Shown one piece after another: positions 11,004 to 23,139 of a DNA stretch of 64,000 bases. Positions within the stretch are counted from its first letter, which is position 1. The number at the start of each line of letters is the position of its first letter. The DNA is from Notospermus geniculatus (lineage: Eukaryota > Nemertea > Pilidiophora > Heteronemertea > Lineidae), in contig NMRB01000477.1 in NCBI GenBank assembly GCA_002633025.1, positions 283,323 through 347,322 on the forward strand, in the 5' to 3' direction. The notes below the pieces were generated by a model, which was not told where the DNA came from, searched no databases, and saw only the letters and a program-made list of their open reading frames with translations. The position numbers were made by a program, and so were the translations under genes.

Positions 11004-11144
11004 GGTGTAATATTATTAAATGCACCCCTTTACAGAATGCCCGTAGGGCACCCCGGGCATTTGAGGAAGAGGTGCATTAAAATCTGTTATACATGTAGGA
11101 TGCCCCACCGGGCACTCAATAGAGGGTGCATCTGATAATATGAC
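11004..11144. mobile_element. Fold-back MITE with GGTGTAATATTATTAAATGC ends
   Basis: GGTGTAATATTATTAAATGC pairs with GCATCTGATAATATGACACC. Inner TGCACCCCTTTACAGAATGC / GGCACTCAATAGAGGGTGCA also pair. It lies next to a CAGGGCCGGATCC-like fragment at about 10895-11003. Confidence 0.75.
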
Positions 11145-11705
11145 ACCTGCCCTGCGACAACATCCTCTAGCTACGTACGGTAGTTGGGGTGACCCCCGCC
11201 CCATAACTTTCCGTGCAATATATTTCATGTTCCTGCATCATTACGGACCCCTCGTTGAGACCAGACCACTAATTTCAGCCACGCTCTACCCACCAGCTGA
11301 TAAAGTAATCCATCTTGAAGTTACCAGCAGAGAATCACATACCCGCTGCTAAAAATGCATTTCGACGCTGCACCCAACTGGCTAAAGGACACGAATCCTA
11401 CATCCAAACCTCTTTCAGGACTTCTGGAATTCCAATTACTGTGTTTGATGTTGATGCATTAGGGTCATCTCACATTGTCTCACCACCGAATATTCATAAG
11501 TTGCTAAGGACCCTCCACGGTATTTTCTGACCACTCTTTTACGCCCCGTTGTGGTCATCTCATTTATTATCTCTGACGGATGTTTAATGAGGAACTCCTC
11601 TTTGTAAGTGGCATTGTATGGCTTTGTACTCTTGTGGTAATCACCAGTCAGTCGTACACGAACACTCAGCGAATGCGAGGTTTTCATGTACATGTATTCC
11701 ACTTA

Positions 11706-12075
11706 TCTTACTCTCCTCACCAATCTCGGTCCTCTTTTTACTTCCTCTTTAGTCCTCTTTAACCTTCGCTTTTCCTTTTCAATCACCCACTTTACTAATC
11801 TTCCTTTATTTCCTCTTCAGTTTTCATCTTCTCCTCTTTAATCTTCCTCTTCCCCTCTTCAGTTGTACTCTTCTTCTTCTTGTAATCATCTTCTCCTAAA
11901 TCTTCCTCTTATCGTATCTTCTTCTTCTTAAGTCTTCATCTGCTCTTAAACATTCCGACCTCTCCTTCCTCTTTTATCGTCTTCTTCTTCCTCTGCAATC
12001 GTCCGCTTTGATCGTCATCTTCTTCCTCTACATCTTCATCTTCTCCTCTTTAATCTTCTCTTTCGACGTCTTAGG
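11706..12075. repeat. Polypyrimidine (CTTCCTCTT-rich) tract, about 370 bases
   Basis: The + strand is overwhelmingly C and T, with loosely repeated CTTCCTCTT and CTTCATCTT blocks. There are no terminal repeats, and frames across it are low-complexity. Such tracts can adopt triplex structure. Confidence 0.85.
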
Positions 12076-12115
12076 TTTTCGGCAATTTCAACCTGTATGA
12101 ATAGTGAGTTTTCGC

Positions 12116-12500
12116 AAACCAGACGAAAAACGAAGTACGAAATACGAAATTGGACTTCACATCAAGAACCTAATATGTTTCTGGAGATGGTTGGTGCCAC
12201 AAATATCGCCTGCTGCAAGTGCGTCTGTTAGCGTATGACGCAAAACCGATAAAGTTGCGGTGTAAGCTTATGTACATGTATTTGGAAATTTATCTTTCGT
12301 TTCCAGTTCGTAGCTACGAAGTGGAGATTTAAAAATTCAAGGCGCAGCAAAACTCTCTCGGTCTTACATGATATGCTAAAAGACGCTTTTGCAGCAGGGA
12401 TATTTTATGGTACTAACCATCTCCTGAAATACATTAGATCATGGAAATGAAAGTGTACAATTTCGTATTTCGTACTTCGTGTTTCGTAAGGTTTTCGGAA
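12116..12500. mobile_element. Element with ACGAAGTACGAAATACGAAATT ends
   Basis: GAAGTACGAAATACGAAATT near the left end pairs with AATTTCGTATTTCGTACTTC near the right. GGAGATGGTTGGTGCCAC and TGGTACTAACCATCTCC form a second inverted pair. The same element, filled with a 730-bp insert, lies at 47152-48172. Confidence 0.82.
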
Positions 12501-13383
12501 ACGCACTAGTGACGATTGTGAACTGTGAACATAGAGAAGGCGATGGAAGCGGAAAATGTATTCATAAAACACTAGAAAACGAGAATCAGCGAAAATTAAT
12601 TTTACCTTTCGAAAACCTATACCGGTATTTAAACTCCACTGAAGTTAAGACATCACAAGTTATGCGGGTTCCATTTTTAACCAACTATCCAATTACCTCG
12701 TCTTTGAGAACCTAAGATGAATTTTCGTGATGAGTTAAGTGGCTTTTGTGACATCTATCATCCCTTTTTTCTGAAAGAGAATTCCTTGGTAAGTGTTCCT
12801 GGCCGCGTACGTGAATTCGCGTGGTCGTTGCCATGAGTTACGAGCGAGAAATTGCCGCAAAAAAACGTGACGACCCATAACGCGAGATAATTGAATAAAT
12901 TGAATTAAAGTGGATGTCGTTGTTGCGTCATTGACTGGAGGATGACAAGGAAATAATAAGGAAATAATTAGGCGTTGATCTGTTAAAATAATTGTTTGGC
13001 AATTAGTGTTCGCTAACCTGATAATGAGCGCCCCCTGTTGAGGTGTTAGTATTTCCGCTGTTTCACTCCTAAACCGGGATCCAGTTCTACCGGCAGCACA
13101 AGAACTGGTGCTGGGGTTCACCATTTCCGGAAGTGTGGCTGGACTCCCTGGCGCATGCGCACTTATCTACTAGCAGCCGAATTGAACGACGCCATTTTGG
13201 GGGAATACCGTCCGGTTGGTGTACATGTACTTCATACAGCATTTTGTCCAATCGGAATCTAGGGGGCCTAACCAATCAAAGTCCGAATTTAGAGGGCGAC
13301 GGTAGTCTCTTAAATCATCAGATGTAGAGACTACTCTGAGGTCTATTTCACTCCGCGCAGCTGCTGTAAATTCAGTTTTACCA

Positions 13384-13734
13384 TAAAGGAATCAAACGTA
13401 AAGGTTCAACTTAAAAATTTAGCATTTTATAAATGTGGACAGTATCCCTTTAAACCTCAACAGATTTGCATTCTGTCTCTTTCATATGATAGGCAAAATC
13501 CTTCTGCATGTTTTGTGTAAATTTAGTTGAATTCCGACCAGTTGATCTTATGATACAACAGGACTGAATTAATGAGAACCCCACGAACGATGAGAGCGCA
13601 GGGTCATCTGTGTACATTTGAATAGGCCTACGTACATTTGCATGTGGAACACTAATTGTGCTGAAAATAGCTCTGTTATCCTCAGAAATGGAATTCAAGG
13701 CATCAAGTTGACAGATTCACGTACCCTACCACCA
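13384..13734. repeat. Dispersed repeat, related to 37434-37784
   Basis: From AAAGGAATCAAACGTAAAGG to ACGTACCCTACCACCA this matches 37434-37784 at roughly 90 percent by eye. Here it stands alone; at 37 kb it is fused to another repeat block. Confidence 0.85.
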
Positions 13735-16216
13735 GAAAAAAAGTTGAAGCTCCTGCCTATTCGTAAAGCCAACTTTCAGGCAGTGAGAGACACCTGGTGG
13801 CAACACATGAACTGTATCCCTCAGTAACTTCATCGTTCGCAGTTAAACCCAAACTCCTCACAGCGCCACCTATCTCCATTCTTCCGATATAGTGTCACTG
13901 CTAGAAGTGACTTCCATGTTGATGACGTCATAGATCCAAGGGCAGTAATCGAACGGTACGTAGGCGTCTGATGACAGTGACCATGGTGACGAGCGTCCTA
14001 CTTTCCAGGCTGTGGTCAAAATGGCGGCTGTTTGCCGAGACACTCTGTTGAGCAAGTCCTTTCTGAAACTGTCTCAGAATGTGGGCCAGGTTGTAGTTTT
14101 AAATTAAAAGAGTATGCAGATGGGAACTTTTCATCATCTCTGATCGCGCAGGAATCATGATGTGATGGTATCCCTTCCCACAGGCTGTGGGGAACGCATT
14201 TTAAGTCGTATTTTTTAATTTCGTCAACCGGCGTCCGCCATGATGGTTGCTATGAACAAACCTGACTGCACTGACAGCGTGATCATCGCACATGACAGAA
14301 ATAGTTCCTGACAAATAACTCGACTACTGTCACATTTATTGACTGTTCGTAAAAGGGACGAAAACCAGCAATATTTAGTCGATAAAGTAACTTTTAGGAG
14401 TAAAATTTTTACATTTAAAACAGCGGCCTGGCCAGCTGAAATCAGCTGAACAAATCAAGATGGAAGTCACTTATGGCAGGGACAGTATTGACGACCGGAA
14501 GTAGTCAATCTGGACATGCGCAGGAGGTTGAGTTAAACCTTTATGTAAATTGATTCCTTTATGGTTTCACCGATCATCTGCTGTACAGAATTCTGTGCAG
14601 AATTTTGCTTGAATTCTGACAAAATAATGCTATCCTAGATTTGGAAGACGAAATTACATCTAAAACCGCCAATCAGCCACTAAACCACGATAAACGCTGC
14701 AAAACAAGGTCTAAATTAGAAGGAAAACTCCATTCGGCAAGAGCAATTATTTCCATCGATTACGCATGCGCGGACGAGCGCCGCATTCAAAGCAGATGAG
14801 AGTCATGATTGGACCACAACAAACGATCTCTGGGAGATTAGAAAAACCCATCACGATGACTAGTAGTTGGCCTCGCTCGATGAGCGATAATTCGGGGTGA
14901 TCGCTTTGTTAGCTGTGTAATCTTGTTACGTGGGATTGCATCACACGGTATTTGAAATTTCTACCGAAACGACCAATCTCGTACCCAGATCTACCTCATC
15001 CGAGGATATCCGGCTCTGGAAAGGGCTACGACTTGACCAGAATTTCTGGTCAACCACTGGCAGCGTGCCAAACTATTTGTTTCACGCAATGTTTCGTTAT
15101 TTGATGACTGAAAAATATCATATATGCCTAAAAAGCCATATAATACCCCAAAACACGAAGTTGTTTGAGTACAAGAGCAATTTCAACGAATAGTTGGTTG
15201 GGAACTATTTGACATCATGCCGCGGGTGCCAGCCTCGGTGTGATTCGCCTCAAAATTAGTATATATCGATGCGCTGATGTAACCAAACCCCCGACAACGC
15301 GCATGCGCAGTATTCCTAAAGTACATGTAGTACCGGTCGCAGCCCTTTCCAGTGGTGTTGTAGGTACGTAAACCCACTGGGGACGAGTTTGCGAAACGAC
15401 GAGGATTTCTTCCGGGTTACTGCGGCCATTCCCAATCGCAGTCCAGTAATCAAATTGTCCGCCGTCCGTGCCCTCTCCTCAAATGTCCTCTCATTGCAAA
15501 TTACTCCCTTTGTAGACCAAAGAGCTAAGATTCCCGTTAAATGGTCAAGTCATCAACTTGCTTACGATTACGACCTGTAATTTGCGGATTCTGTAATAAT
15601 CTTCAGGCCTGAACTTCGCCCAGGAGAATTCTTATTGAGTTGCGCGAGATCAAAATTTACAAATACGATAAGACTTCGTGTTTTTTGGATTGTTTGTAAG
15701 AGAGATAATGATATTCTGGTGATGTTATGAGATGCAGCAAAATTGCAGCACAGAATTGGTTCTAGCGAGCGCTAAATAATTCATTTGGCATTCGCAAATG
15801 AACTTTACAAATGCAAACGAATTGGCCGCGATATTATTACATCTGGTACACGTTTTTCTGCCTCGTGATGACTCCTTTTATCTTGGGAAGGCCACGTGAC
15901 CTTGGATTAGTTTTGCAAGGAAGTGCTTTGTTGTTGAAGACGAACAAAAAAAGATAAAAGATTGGTTTAAAGAATACAGGAAAATGGTAAAACAATTTGC
16001 ATCAAGAGTTCGGTTGCTTTGACGAACAGAAAAACGGGTTTCATCACTTTGTTACATCTGCGGTTGTCTTTTGGAGTACCTCGCAGCAACGAGGTGGTAG
16101 TTTTCGCTTGGCAAGTCCAGATAAAAGCTGTCTTTGACCACATCTCTGCGTATCATTTTAACGTAAACTTGTATCCATCCGTAAGAAAAATATACGGACA
16201 GATGGAGAGAAAAAAA
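13735..16216. other. No gene recognised
   Basis: I saw only scattered short open frames (up to 87 codons), several ATGGCGG/CGCCAT blocks and local inverted motifs. TGGAAGTCACTT occurs at 14461 and its complement AAGTGACTTCCA at 13906, marking an inverted repeat between about 13900 and 14480 whose limits I could not fix. Confidence 0.45.
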
Positions 16217-16601
16217 GGAGTAAGAAATAAAAGTGGAAAATGAGAAGCGGGAAATTTTGGCTTTTTTGGGCGAATTTTTCAATTTCTCAAAATGGAATAG
16301 AATTTTTTCACATTCTGAGAAATTTTCAATGACATGACATTTTTGTCTGATTTTTTGGGGCGATATTTCTGAAAATATATAGTTTTCGCAAAGCCCCCGA
16401 AACGCCGACGCGAAGTCTATCCTTTTGTTCGGTGCTCTCTTCGTGGCATCGAACAATGGGTTTGGCGTTCGTGTTGGCGTTTCGGGGGTTTTGCGAAAAC
16501 TCTGTATTGGGAAAAAATTTCACCCCAATTTGAGAAATTGAAAAATTCGCACAAAAGTGCAAAATTTCCCACTTCTTATTTTCCACTTTACTTATACTCC
16601 C
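16217..16601. mobile_element. Fold-back element, GGAGTAAGAAATAAAAGTGG family, with nested MITE
   Basis: GGAGTAAGAAATAAAAGTGG and CCACTTTACTTATACTCC are the outer inverted ends. Inner TTCAATTTCTCAAAATGG / CCAATTTGAGAAATTGAAAA also pair. The copy at 32644-32884 lacks the insert at 16381-16501. Confidence 0.84.
16381..16501. mobile_element. Fold-back MITE, AGTTTTCGCAAAGC family, nested
   Basis: AGTTTTCGCAAAGCCCCCGA pairs with the inverse end GGGGGTTTTGCGAAAACT. The long arms (AACGCCRACGCGAA) give a near-complete hairpin. It is inserted in the fold-back element at 16217-16601. Confidence 0.87.
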
Positions 16602-16954
16602 TTAAAAATGATCTGAGCTCGCAGTTTTTGCGTCGGTAGACTGCTGAAAGTTACTCGATGTGTTTGTTTTGTTGGTGGGAAATTACTGCTAATGTAGGAT
16701 CGAATATCTTGCTAATGGTTCATGCCACAATCGTGTTTGGTCAAGGTAAAACACTATCAGACCAAGTGTGGACTTTTTGCTTCGTCGATGCGAGTTGACA
16801 TATCCTCGAATTTATTGCCCTCGGTGTATGCTGCAGACCTTAAAGTCACCACAAGGCTCTAAGGAAGATTTTGCTCACTGAAATACCGAGAGGTTACCAC
16901 GAGCCTCTTCTTGAAGTCGAAGACGAGATTGGGAAGGTGGGAAGGTCAATGACT

Positions 16955-17082
16955 GATATTTATAAAAGCTAGCAAATGTTTTTACTTTAAATTTTGTAGT
17001 ACATGTACATTTACTACATGTACATTTACTACATTGGACACTCTGCAAATCTTAATGCTACTTTTATGAATACCAGCCAATT
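16955..17082. mobile_element. MITE, TAGCAAATGCTTTTAC family
   Basis: ATATTTATAAAAGCTAGCAA at the left pairs with GCTACTTTTATGAATACC at the right. The middle has an expansion of a TACATGTACATTTAC unit. Confidence 0.68.
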
Positions 17083-17184
17083 GCCCGGAGATTCTCGATT
17101 TCTCTAAACTGGCAAAGCATTACTACATGTATTTGGCCTTGGGACACATAGGTACCGGGACACATAGATACCGGGAAACATAGG

Positions 17185-17290
17185 TATGCCCCCGGCCCTG
17201 GTGAGTATGGAAGAGGCCATCTCAAGTTACTCGCGTTTCCTGATCACTTGAGTGGGGGCCTTTTACTTACATTTGTTGTACCAGGGGCGG
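17185..17290. mobile_element. Half of a GGCCCTGGTRAN-TATGGAAGAGGCC element
   Basis: CCCTGGTGAGTATGGAAGAG through GGGGGCCTTTTACTTAC matches the left arm of 40281-40760; the right arm is absent. Confidence 0.62.
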
Positions 17291-17938
17291 ATCCAGGGGG
17301 CACCCCCCCCCCCTTTCGGCAACGAATCTGTACGGTAATATTGACCGTGAAATTCTAAAATTTGGAGCAAATCATTGACATTCCCCGAGATTTCAATGTT
17401 TCTAGCACAGTGCGCCCCCTCTGTTCCGAAATCGCCGGATCGCCCCTGCTTACCCTTGCAAAGCCATATACATGTATCCTATCCCTTGTTGAACAATAAA
17501 ACCGAACTTAGATTCCTGGGGGACTTTAGGCTTCTGCCGCAGCGAGACCTTTCGCGGTGATAACCATGAGGGTATTAGACTGAGGCACTCAGTCTCTGTA
17601 ATACGCATGCGCGAACTGCGAACTGCGCAGCATTACAGAGACTGACCCAACCTCAACAATTTTTGTTACGAAAATACCGAAATCCTGGTATCGATGCTGA
17701 TTGGTCAATTTTGAATCCAGATGTTACAGCCATGCTGACTGGCCGTTTTGGGGGTCACGTGATTGCAAGATAACGGCCCCCTATTGCAAGATCACCAGTC
17801 GTGCGCAAAGCAGCATCACAAAAGTTTTATACATTGTGGCCAGACCCTTGGTTGGTAGACCGAGGGTCTGGCTGCGCGAGACTATGAGGGCATGATTCCT
17901 CAACTCAAGGGGTCTCTCGTTGTCAATAGGGAGGTTTA

Positions 17939-18043
17939 GAAATCAAACTATACACGTTAACTTTACGACTTATATTGCATTTTCGGTAAAAAAATAACAT
18001 TGTCGTTAACGTTAACGTTTATCGTTTGATTTCTAAACCTCCC
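17939..18043. mobile_element. MITE, GGGAGGTTT family, internally deleted
   Basis: Intact termini GGGAGGTTTAGAAATC / GATTTCTAAACCTCCC are flanked by TA. About 45 bases of the centre (the segment with TACTACACATTAACCAG in other copies) are missing. Confidence 0.87.
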
Positions 18044-18789
18044 TATTATGAAGCCTTTGGCTTTAGAACGTAAAGCATTCAAACCTGTACATTTCTACCG
18101 TGAATTGCGACAAGCCTAATGATTTTTCAATCGCTCGATGACATCAAATCATGAAAGACAATGAAGCGAGGAGAGATACAGGAGCCCGGATGTTCCTACA
18201 AAGGATTCACGCTCAATAGAAACAATGTCGTTGACATGGCAAGTTTGCTTACTGACCTTGGGGTAAGACAAATAAGCCCGCGAGTTTTTTAAATGTTTTT
18301 CCAAATGCTCGCACGAAGTTAGTCATTCGTGTGCCAATAGCCTCCTGTTGATAGACGCACAAAGCGAGATAAGTCGCTTCCAACAAAATCATGCTATGTC
18401 AATAAATGCTCGTACGGATGAGAAATGGCTGATTGTTTTGGGTTACATTTGTTGGACTTGATCATTTCTCCTCACTGTGTGAAACAGCGATTAGAATCTC
18501 ACCGTCCAAATTGAATATCTCTGCACATCCTCCCACAACAGGGCTTTGGTCTCGTTCCTCTTCATACACTCGCACACAAAGCCCTGCTGAAATTGGGCCT
18601 TCCGGCCAAGCATGAGGCGGTCAGAAAACCATTGCCCAATCAGAATGCAGCATTTTTAGGATGTGAATACTAAATAATTATGACTCATATAAAAACAATC
18701 AAAAATAAGAATCTCTTATATACATGTACGAAGAATCACTGTGATAAAATTCAGCCAGTTTTTTAAAAGACCTAAGTGATTTGTGAAAC

Positions 18790-19132
18790 TTTAAAGGGAC
18801 GTTGTGTAAAATTTTGAATTTTTGAAATATCGTTAATACATTCAAATCCACTGATAGCTGCAACATGTCATATTTTTTTTAAATCAGCAAACTCATCATT
18901 TTAAGTATTTTAATTGGACCCCAAGGGGACCATTGCACAGCACTCATGATGTCATGAGTGCTCAATGCATATTTATGGAGGTACAACCAATAGGCCTAGG
19001 CAGTCACAGTATTAGCTCATTCACTACAAAGGTCGCCAGCTTATTGACACTAGTGACATCACAACTCATGGCAATAGTCTGCATGGATTGATAAAAATTC
19101 AAAAGTTCACAATGAGTGGAGTCTCCCTTTAA
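18790..19132. mobile_element. Element with TTTAAAGGGAC / GTCTCCCTTTAA ends
   Basis: ACTTTAAAGGGACGTTGTG at the left and CACAATGAGTGGAGTCTCCC at the right are imperfect inverted ends. The segment ATCGTTAATACATTCAAAT recurs inverted in 41490-41695. Frames here are not coding. Confidence 0.7.
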
Positions 19133-21343
19133 GATAAAATGGGGTAAAACCAAGAATTTGTAATTCTCCAAGTTAATAAGTAGGATCACGACAGTAGAGA
19201 GTGCAACTAGGGTGTGCAACAGCCGCACCTGATTCATTGGATGTTCATACTACAGTAGAAGTTTGTTTGAGTGGATGAAGAGGAGCGAGGTAAAAACCCC
19301 TGCTGTGGGGGGATGATCTCTGCATTTCCTTTGCTATCACCGCGCCATCATCCTCAGCGGGAGTCAAGTTTATTCAATGTCATTGGTCAGTCAAAGCACG
19401 TGACACGGCACATGACCAACAAAATGAGAATGTTCTCTATGATGTGTAGGCGAGTTCTTAGTTCAAATTCCAAAGCTTCTAATCGAGGATTGTAGATTTT
19501 TACGAGATTCTTTGTTTCCTTTTTCGTTCGCCTGCCCTGCACTTGTTTGTTGACCAGCCATGAACCCGGCGGCACACGCGTTCTCACTCGCGTCGAATCC
19601 ACGCATCAGTGGGCTCTTTCACGGTCTTCCCCGGGGCCCCAGGTTGTTGTCGTTTGGCCGCTGCCTGTGTTTAGAACGCTTGCCGATGACGGAACCACTG
19701 TGGAAGCAAGACACACCGGGGACTCATTCATTTTATTCATAATTTTCGAATTCCCGTGTGAGCCGAATCATGATCGCGGAACTCGCGATATGCTGCCCAA
19801 CCCTCCCGAGGCCTAACTTTGATTGATCTATTACATAACGTGCATTTTTATATGCTCACTCTCTGTTCATATAATGTTTCCAAGTTTGATGAGGGTTTAT
19901 TCACTCAATTTGATTCTGGGAATGTTCTTTCCACTATTTATAAACACCCAGAGCTTTCTGGGCGAGCGATGCAAGGGGGAAAACGTACTCTTAGGAGTTG
20001 AGAATTCTGGAGTGGAGATGCAGGTTTAGGCCTACATGATCCCCCTTCTCCAGCTGAAATGTGGATCCGGAATGTAGAAGAGTGCCAGCTGAAAGAATTA
20101 TCAAAGAACGTTTGTTTGGGAACAGAGGGATGCATCCCTCCATTCGAAATAAATGGCTACCGCTAGGCTACCTACGGCAGCCTAGCGGCAGCCTGCGTAG
20201 CTGTGGCATTATGGATTAGGATCTATGGGAAAATTCCACAGCAGCACTGAAATCCCGTCAACGAAAAAAGTATTTGTCGGCTATAATCCAAGTCATTCAC
20301 AGGGCCAAAAAGAAACATATTCACTAATTCCCAACCGGTAGCACTTGTCACAAAAGCACGCGAACGACGAACGACATGCTGAACTGGCGGTGGGATATAG
20401 AGAACTACATGTATGCATAAATAAGGCAAAGCAGACAAAGAACTCTGTTACTAAGCCACATTGTGGCATTTCTGACAATGGCTTATGCTGATTCAATGGC
20501 CGATTACGCTGTTAACAGGTGTGATTTCTTATCTGCACGGGGTGATTGACAGTGAAGCGAACATTCGACTTCGGCTTGGCCTATAAGCAGAAAGCAGACG
20601 ACCGCCACAAAATCCCGAATTTTCGTGTTATTTTCGGCGATATTGTATCCATTCATATATGATTACTTACTACGGATATCTTTCGTGGAAACAGTACCGC
20701 TAAGCACAACTAATACGGCGTGTTCACGCAATGGGAGACAAAAATGCATATTCCTGAAAAATCCTCTATGAGGCATTCTACTCGCTGGTTCGACAAAGTA
20801 ATTCGCTGGCTACGCCATTTTTCGCCTGGCGGCGAGCCCAGGAACCATTGCGTCAAGGTTAGAATACCTGTGGGCAGCACGGCCTGAGGTCAAAAGCGAA
20901 ATAGGTCTTTCGTCTTGTCTACATTTCGAAAAATCTATGATCTGACCACGTGACAGGTAGGCATACTTGTAAACAGACAGATTCCTTGTGGCCACGTGTG
21001 CTCCATAGACCGTGCAGAGCTAGGGTATCATTGTCCCGTTTTAGCTGACCAAAGGTCAGCGGAGCTAGTCAAATAGGGCCTACATGTAAATGTTTTTTGT
21101 ACTGTTTATAACAGGCTACAGCAGATCACAGCTTGCAGCAGAGGACAGTGCCATCCTCCTAGAAACTGTGTACCACTCCCGGTTAGACGTTTAAGTCGAA
21201 AATGTCATCAACCCATTAAACATCACAGAGATAGAGGTCAAACTTGTCATACCCCCAGGTACAGGCTATGACATCACGACCAAATCCGCCGGCAGGCCTA
21301 GAGGATTTTCTTGATGACCTCACCTTGTCCAAACGGGACCACG
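19133..21343. other. No gene recognised
   Basis: Short open frames overlap on both strands without recognisable domains. Small hairpins include CGCTAGGCTACC / CAGCCTAGCG near 20160 and TAGCTGACC / GGTCAGCGGAGCTA near 21042. Confidence 0.45.
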
Positions 21344-21529
21344 TCTATGTGGCCCGGGTTCTATGTGGCCTGGGTTCTATGTGGCCTGGGTTCTTTGTGG
21401 CCCGGGTTCTATGTGGCCCGGGTTCTATGTGGCCTGGGTTCTATGTGGCCCGGGTTCTATGTGGCCCTCGGTTCTATGTGCCCTGGGTTTATGTGGCCGG
21501 GGTTATGTGTGGCCCGGGTTCTATATTAT
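21344..21529. repeat. Minisatellite, 16-bp unit TCTATGTGGCCYGGGT, left arm of a large fold-back
   Basis: About eleven head-to-tail copies of a 16-bp unit with sporadic changes. Since 16 is not a multiple of three, all frames read the same 16-residue peptide repeat, giving spurious open frames. The array recurs in reverse complement at 22401-22513. Confidence 0.92.
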
Positions 21530-21531
21530 GG

Positions 21532-21704
21532 ACAGTTGTGACCGAAATCAACGTCCTAGGAATGCAAGTCCGCCAAACAATAGCCCGCTATTGTAAGATT
21601 ATATTCGAATGGCCATGGTCTCTATAGCCATAATATATTAATCCATCGCTGAACAATAAGACCGGACTTTGATTCCAGGGGGACTTTGTTCCTTGTCACA
21701 CCGG
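21532..21704. mobile_element. MITE, AGGTGTGAMAGGAA / GTCACACC family, in the fold-back left arm
   Basis: GTTGTGACCGAAATCAACGT at one end and GTTCCTTGTCACACC at the other are its ends. Shared blocks with 44604-44877 (inverted) are AATAGCCCGCTATTGTAAGA, ATTCGAATGGCCATGGTCTC and AACAATAAGACCGGACTT. Confidence 0.78.
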
Positions 21705-22400
21705 ACTCGGATGAAAATTGCAAGTTGTAAATTAAAATAACTGCAACTTGCATAAAGTTGTAAACAATGCAAGTTGCAACTGCATCAATCAATCATGCGG
21801 CCTTGTATCTGCAAAAATTTAAGTGCATCAAAAATTCAGTTTAGAAGTAACTTTATTGCAAGTTGCGGGATTGTTTCTGCAACTTGCAACTTTAACATTT
21901 GGACTTGCAACTTGCGTGTCACTCCAGGCCTAACTCTAAGACCTCCCAAAACCCTGACCCTCAACCTATGGTTAGGGCAACTTGATAAGCCCTAATATGA
22001 TTTCATTTAACTTTATTTTAAAACTTGAAACAAGTTTTATGATCATGAAAGATGACAACAAATATTTTTCTAACATTGATGCCGAGGTAGGTAATCACAT
22101 TGTGAAACAGTCATGACAGTGAAAATTCTCTATGGTCGCCCCGCCATGTGTTCCACCTTTACCTGTGAATCGGCAGCATTTGGCTGGTCCCTTTATTTGG
22201 CACAACCTTGGACGACACGCAAGTTGCAAGTCCAAATGTTAAAAACCTGCAACTTGTAATAAAATTACTTCTAAACTGAATTTTTGATGCACTTCAGTTT
22301 TCGCAGATACAAGGCCACAAGATTGATTGATGCGGTTGCAACTTGCAGTGTTTTCAACTTTGTGCAAGTTGGAGTTATTTTATTTACAACTTGCAACTGA

Positions 22401-22513
22401 ACCCGGGCCACTTATATCCCGGGCCACATAGAACCTGGGCCACATAGAACCAAGGCCACATAGAACCCAGGCCACATAGAACCCGGGCCACATAGAACCC
22501 GGGCCACATAGGG
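22401..22513. repeat. Minisatellite, reverse complement of the 16-bp unit, right arm
   Basis: About seven copies of ACCCGGGCCACATAGA, following the inverted inner arm directly. Confidence 0.92.
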
Positions 22514-22768
22514 GTAGACCCGTCCAAACAAGATGGGCGTCAGGCCAGATATAGCATTTGCCTCCGAGCATCGCCGGCCCGGTCAGTCGTTGGCCCGGTC
22601 AGTGGTGTGCGGAAAAATCCCCCCTAAAATAGGCCTAGCTATTACCCTTGTGGATTAAGCCTCTCTCAACGATTATATGGCTAACCGTGGCCAATGCATG
22701 GGCTTTGTTTTTGAGGATTTCTTTTCCAAGGACTTTCCACGCAGATGACACTCCACAACACATGTCTA

Positions 22769-23139
22769 CGTCCAATGGAAATACCTAGTAAGTCACATTT
22801 TTGGAAAAAATGAGTTAAGGCCACATTCGTACTTACTAGGTATTGTTTCATCATAATAAACAGTTTTTGTTTGCAAAATGTTCGCCAAAGCCTCGGAAAG
22901 ACAGTGGTGCACTTACTCGGTTTTTACGTCTAAGTCATCAGAATTGTGACTTACTACGTTTTTACCTTTGCAAATTCAGCATGAAATCAGAGGTAAAACA
23001 TATAGCAAATTGCATTTAATCCTGTTGTATGACATATTTTAGGAGTGTTTTCCACAACAAAACTCTTCCAAGTTGTCATTCCACATAAACCCATTTTTCT
23101 CGAAAACAACAAAATGTGACATACTAATTCCATTGGACG
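22769..23139. mobile_element. Element with CGTCCAATGGAAATACCTAG ends
   Basis: CGTCCAATGGAAATACCTAG at the left pairs with ATACTAATTCCATTGGACG at the right. A near-complete inverted copy lies at 49916-50276. No open frame of note. Confidence 0.87.

Larger units (their letters stand above)
21344..22513. mobile_element. Large fold-back element with terminal minisatellite arms
   Basis: The left side has a 16-bp array (21344-21529), then an inner arm at about 21715-21955 rich in AACTTGCAAGTTGCA motifs. After a non-repeated loop (about 21960-22210) come the inverse inner arm (22215-22400) and inverse array (22401-22513). The long segments TTAAGTGCATCAAAAATTC and CGCAAGTTGCAAGTCCAAAT occur in both arms in opposite orientation. 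A MITE (about 21532-21704) interrupts the left arm only. The plan recalls the TU fold-back elements of sea urchins, which carry short tandem repeats in their outer arms. Ends beyond the arrays and a target duplication were not found. Confidence 0.82.

Noticed and set aside
10542-11135. 197-codon open frame
   Set aside because: It runs through a fold-back MITE, an N and two other repeat elements; similar MITE copies at 16381 and 61113 do not preserve the frame.
16052-16456. 134-codon minus-strand frame
   Set aside because: Lies across the arm of a fold-back element and a nested MITE; no conserved motif.
21244-21627. Repetitive 127-codon 'protein' with MWPGFYVAWVLCG repeats
   Set aside because: It is the translation of the 16-bp minisatellite; all three frames give the same peptide, so it reflects period, not coding.
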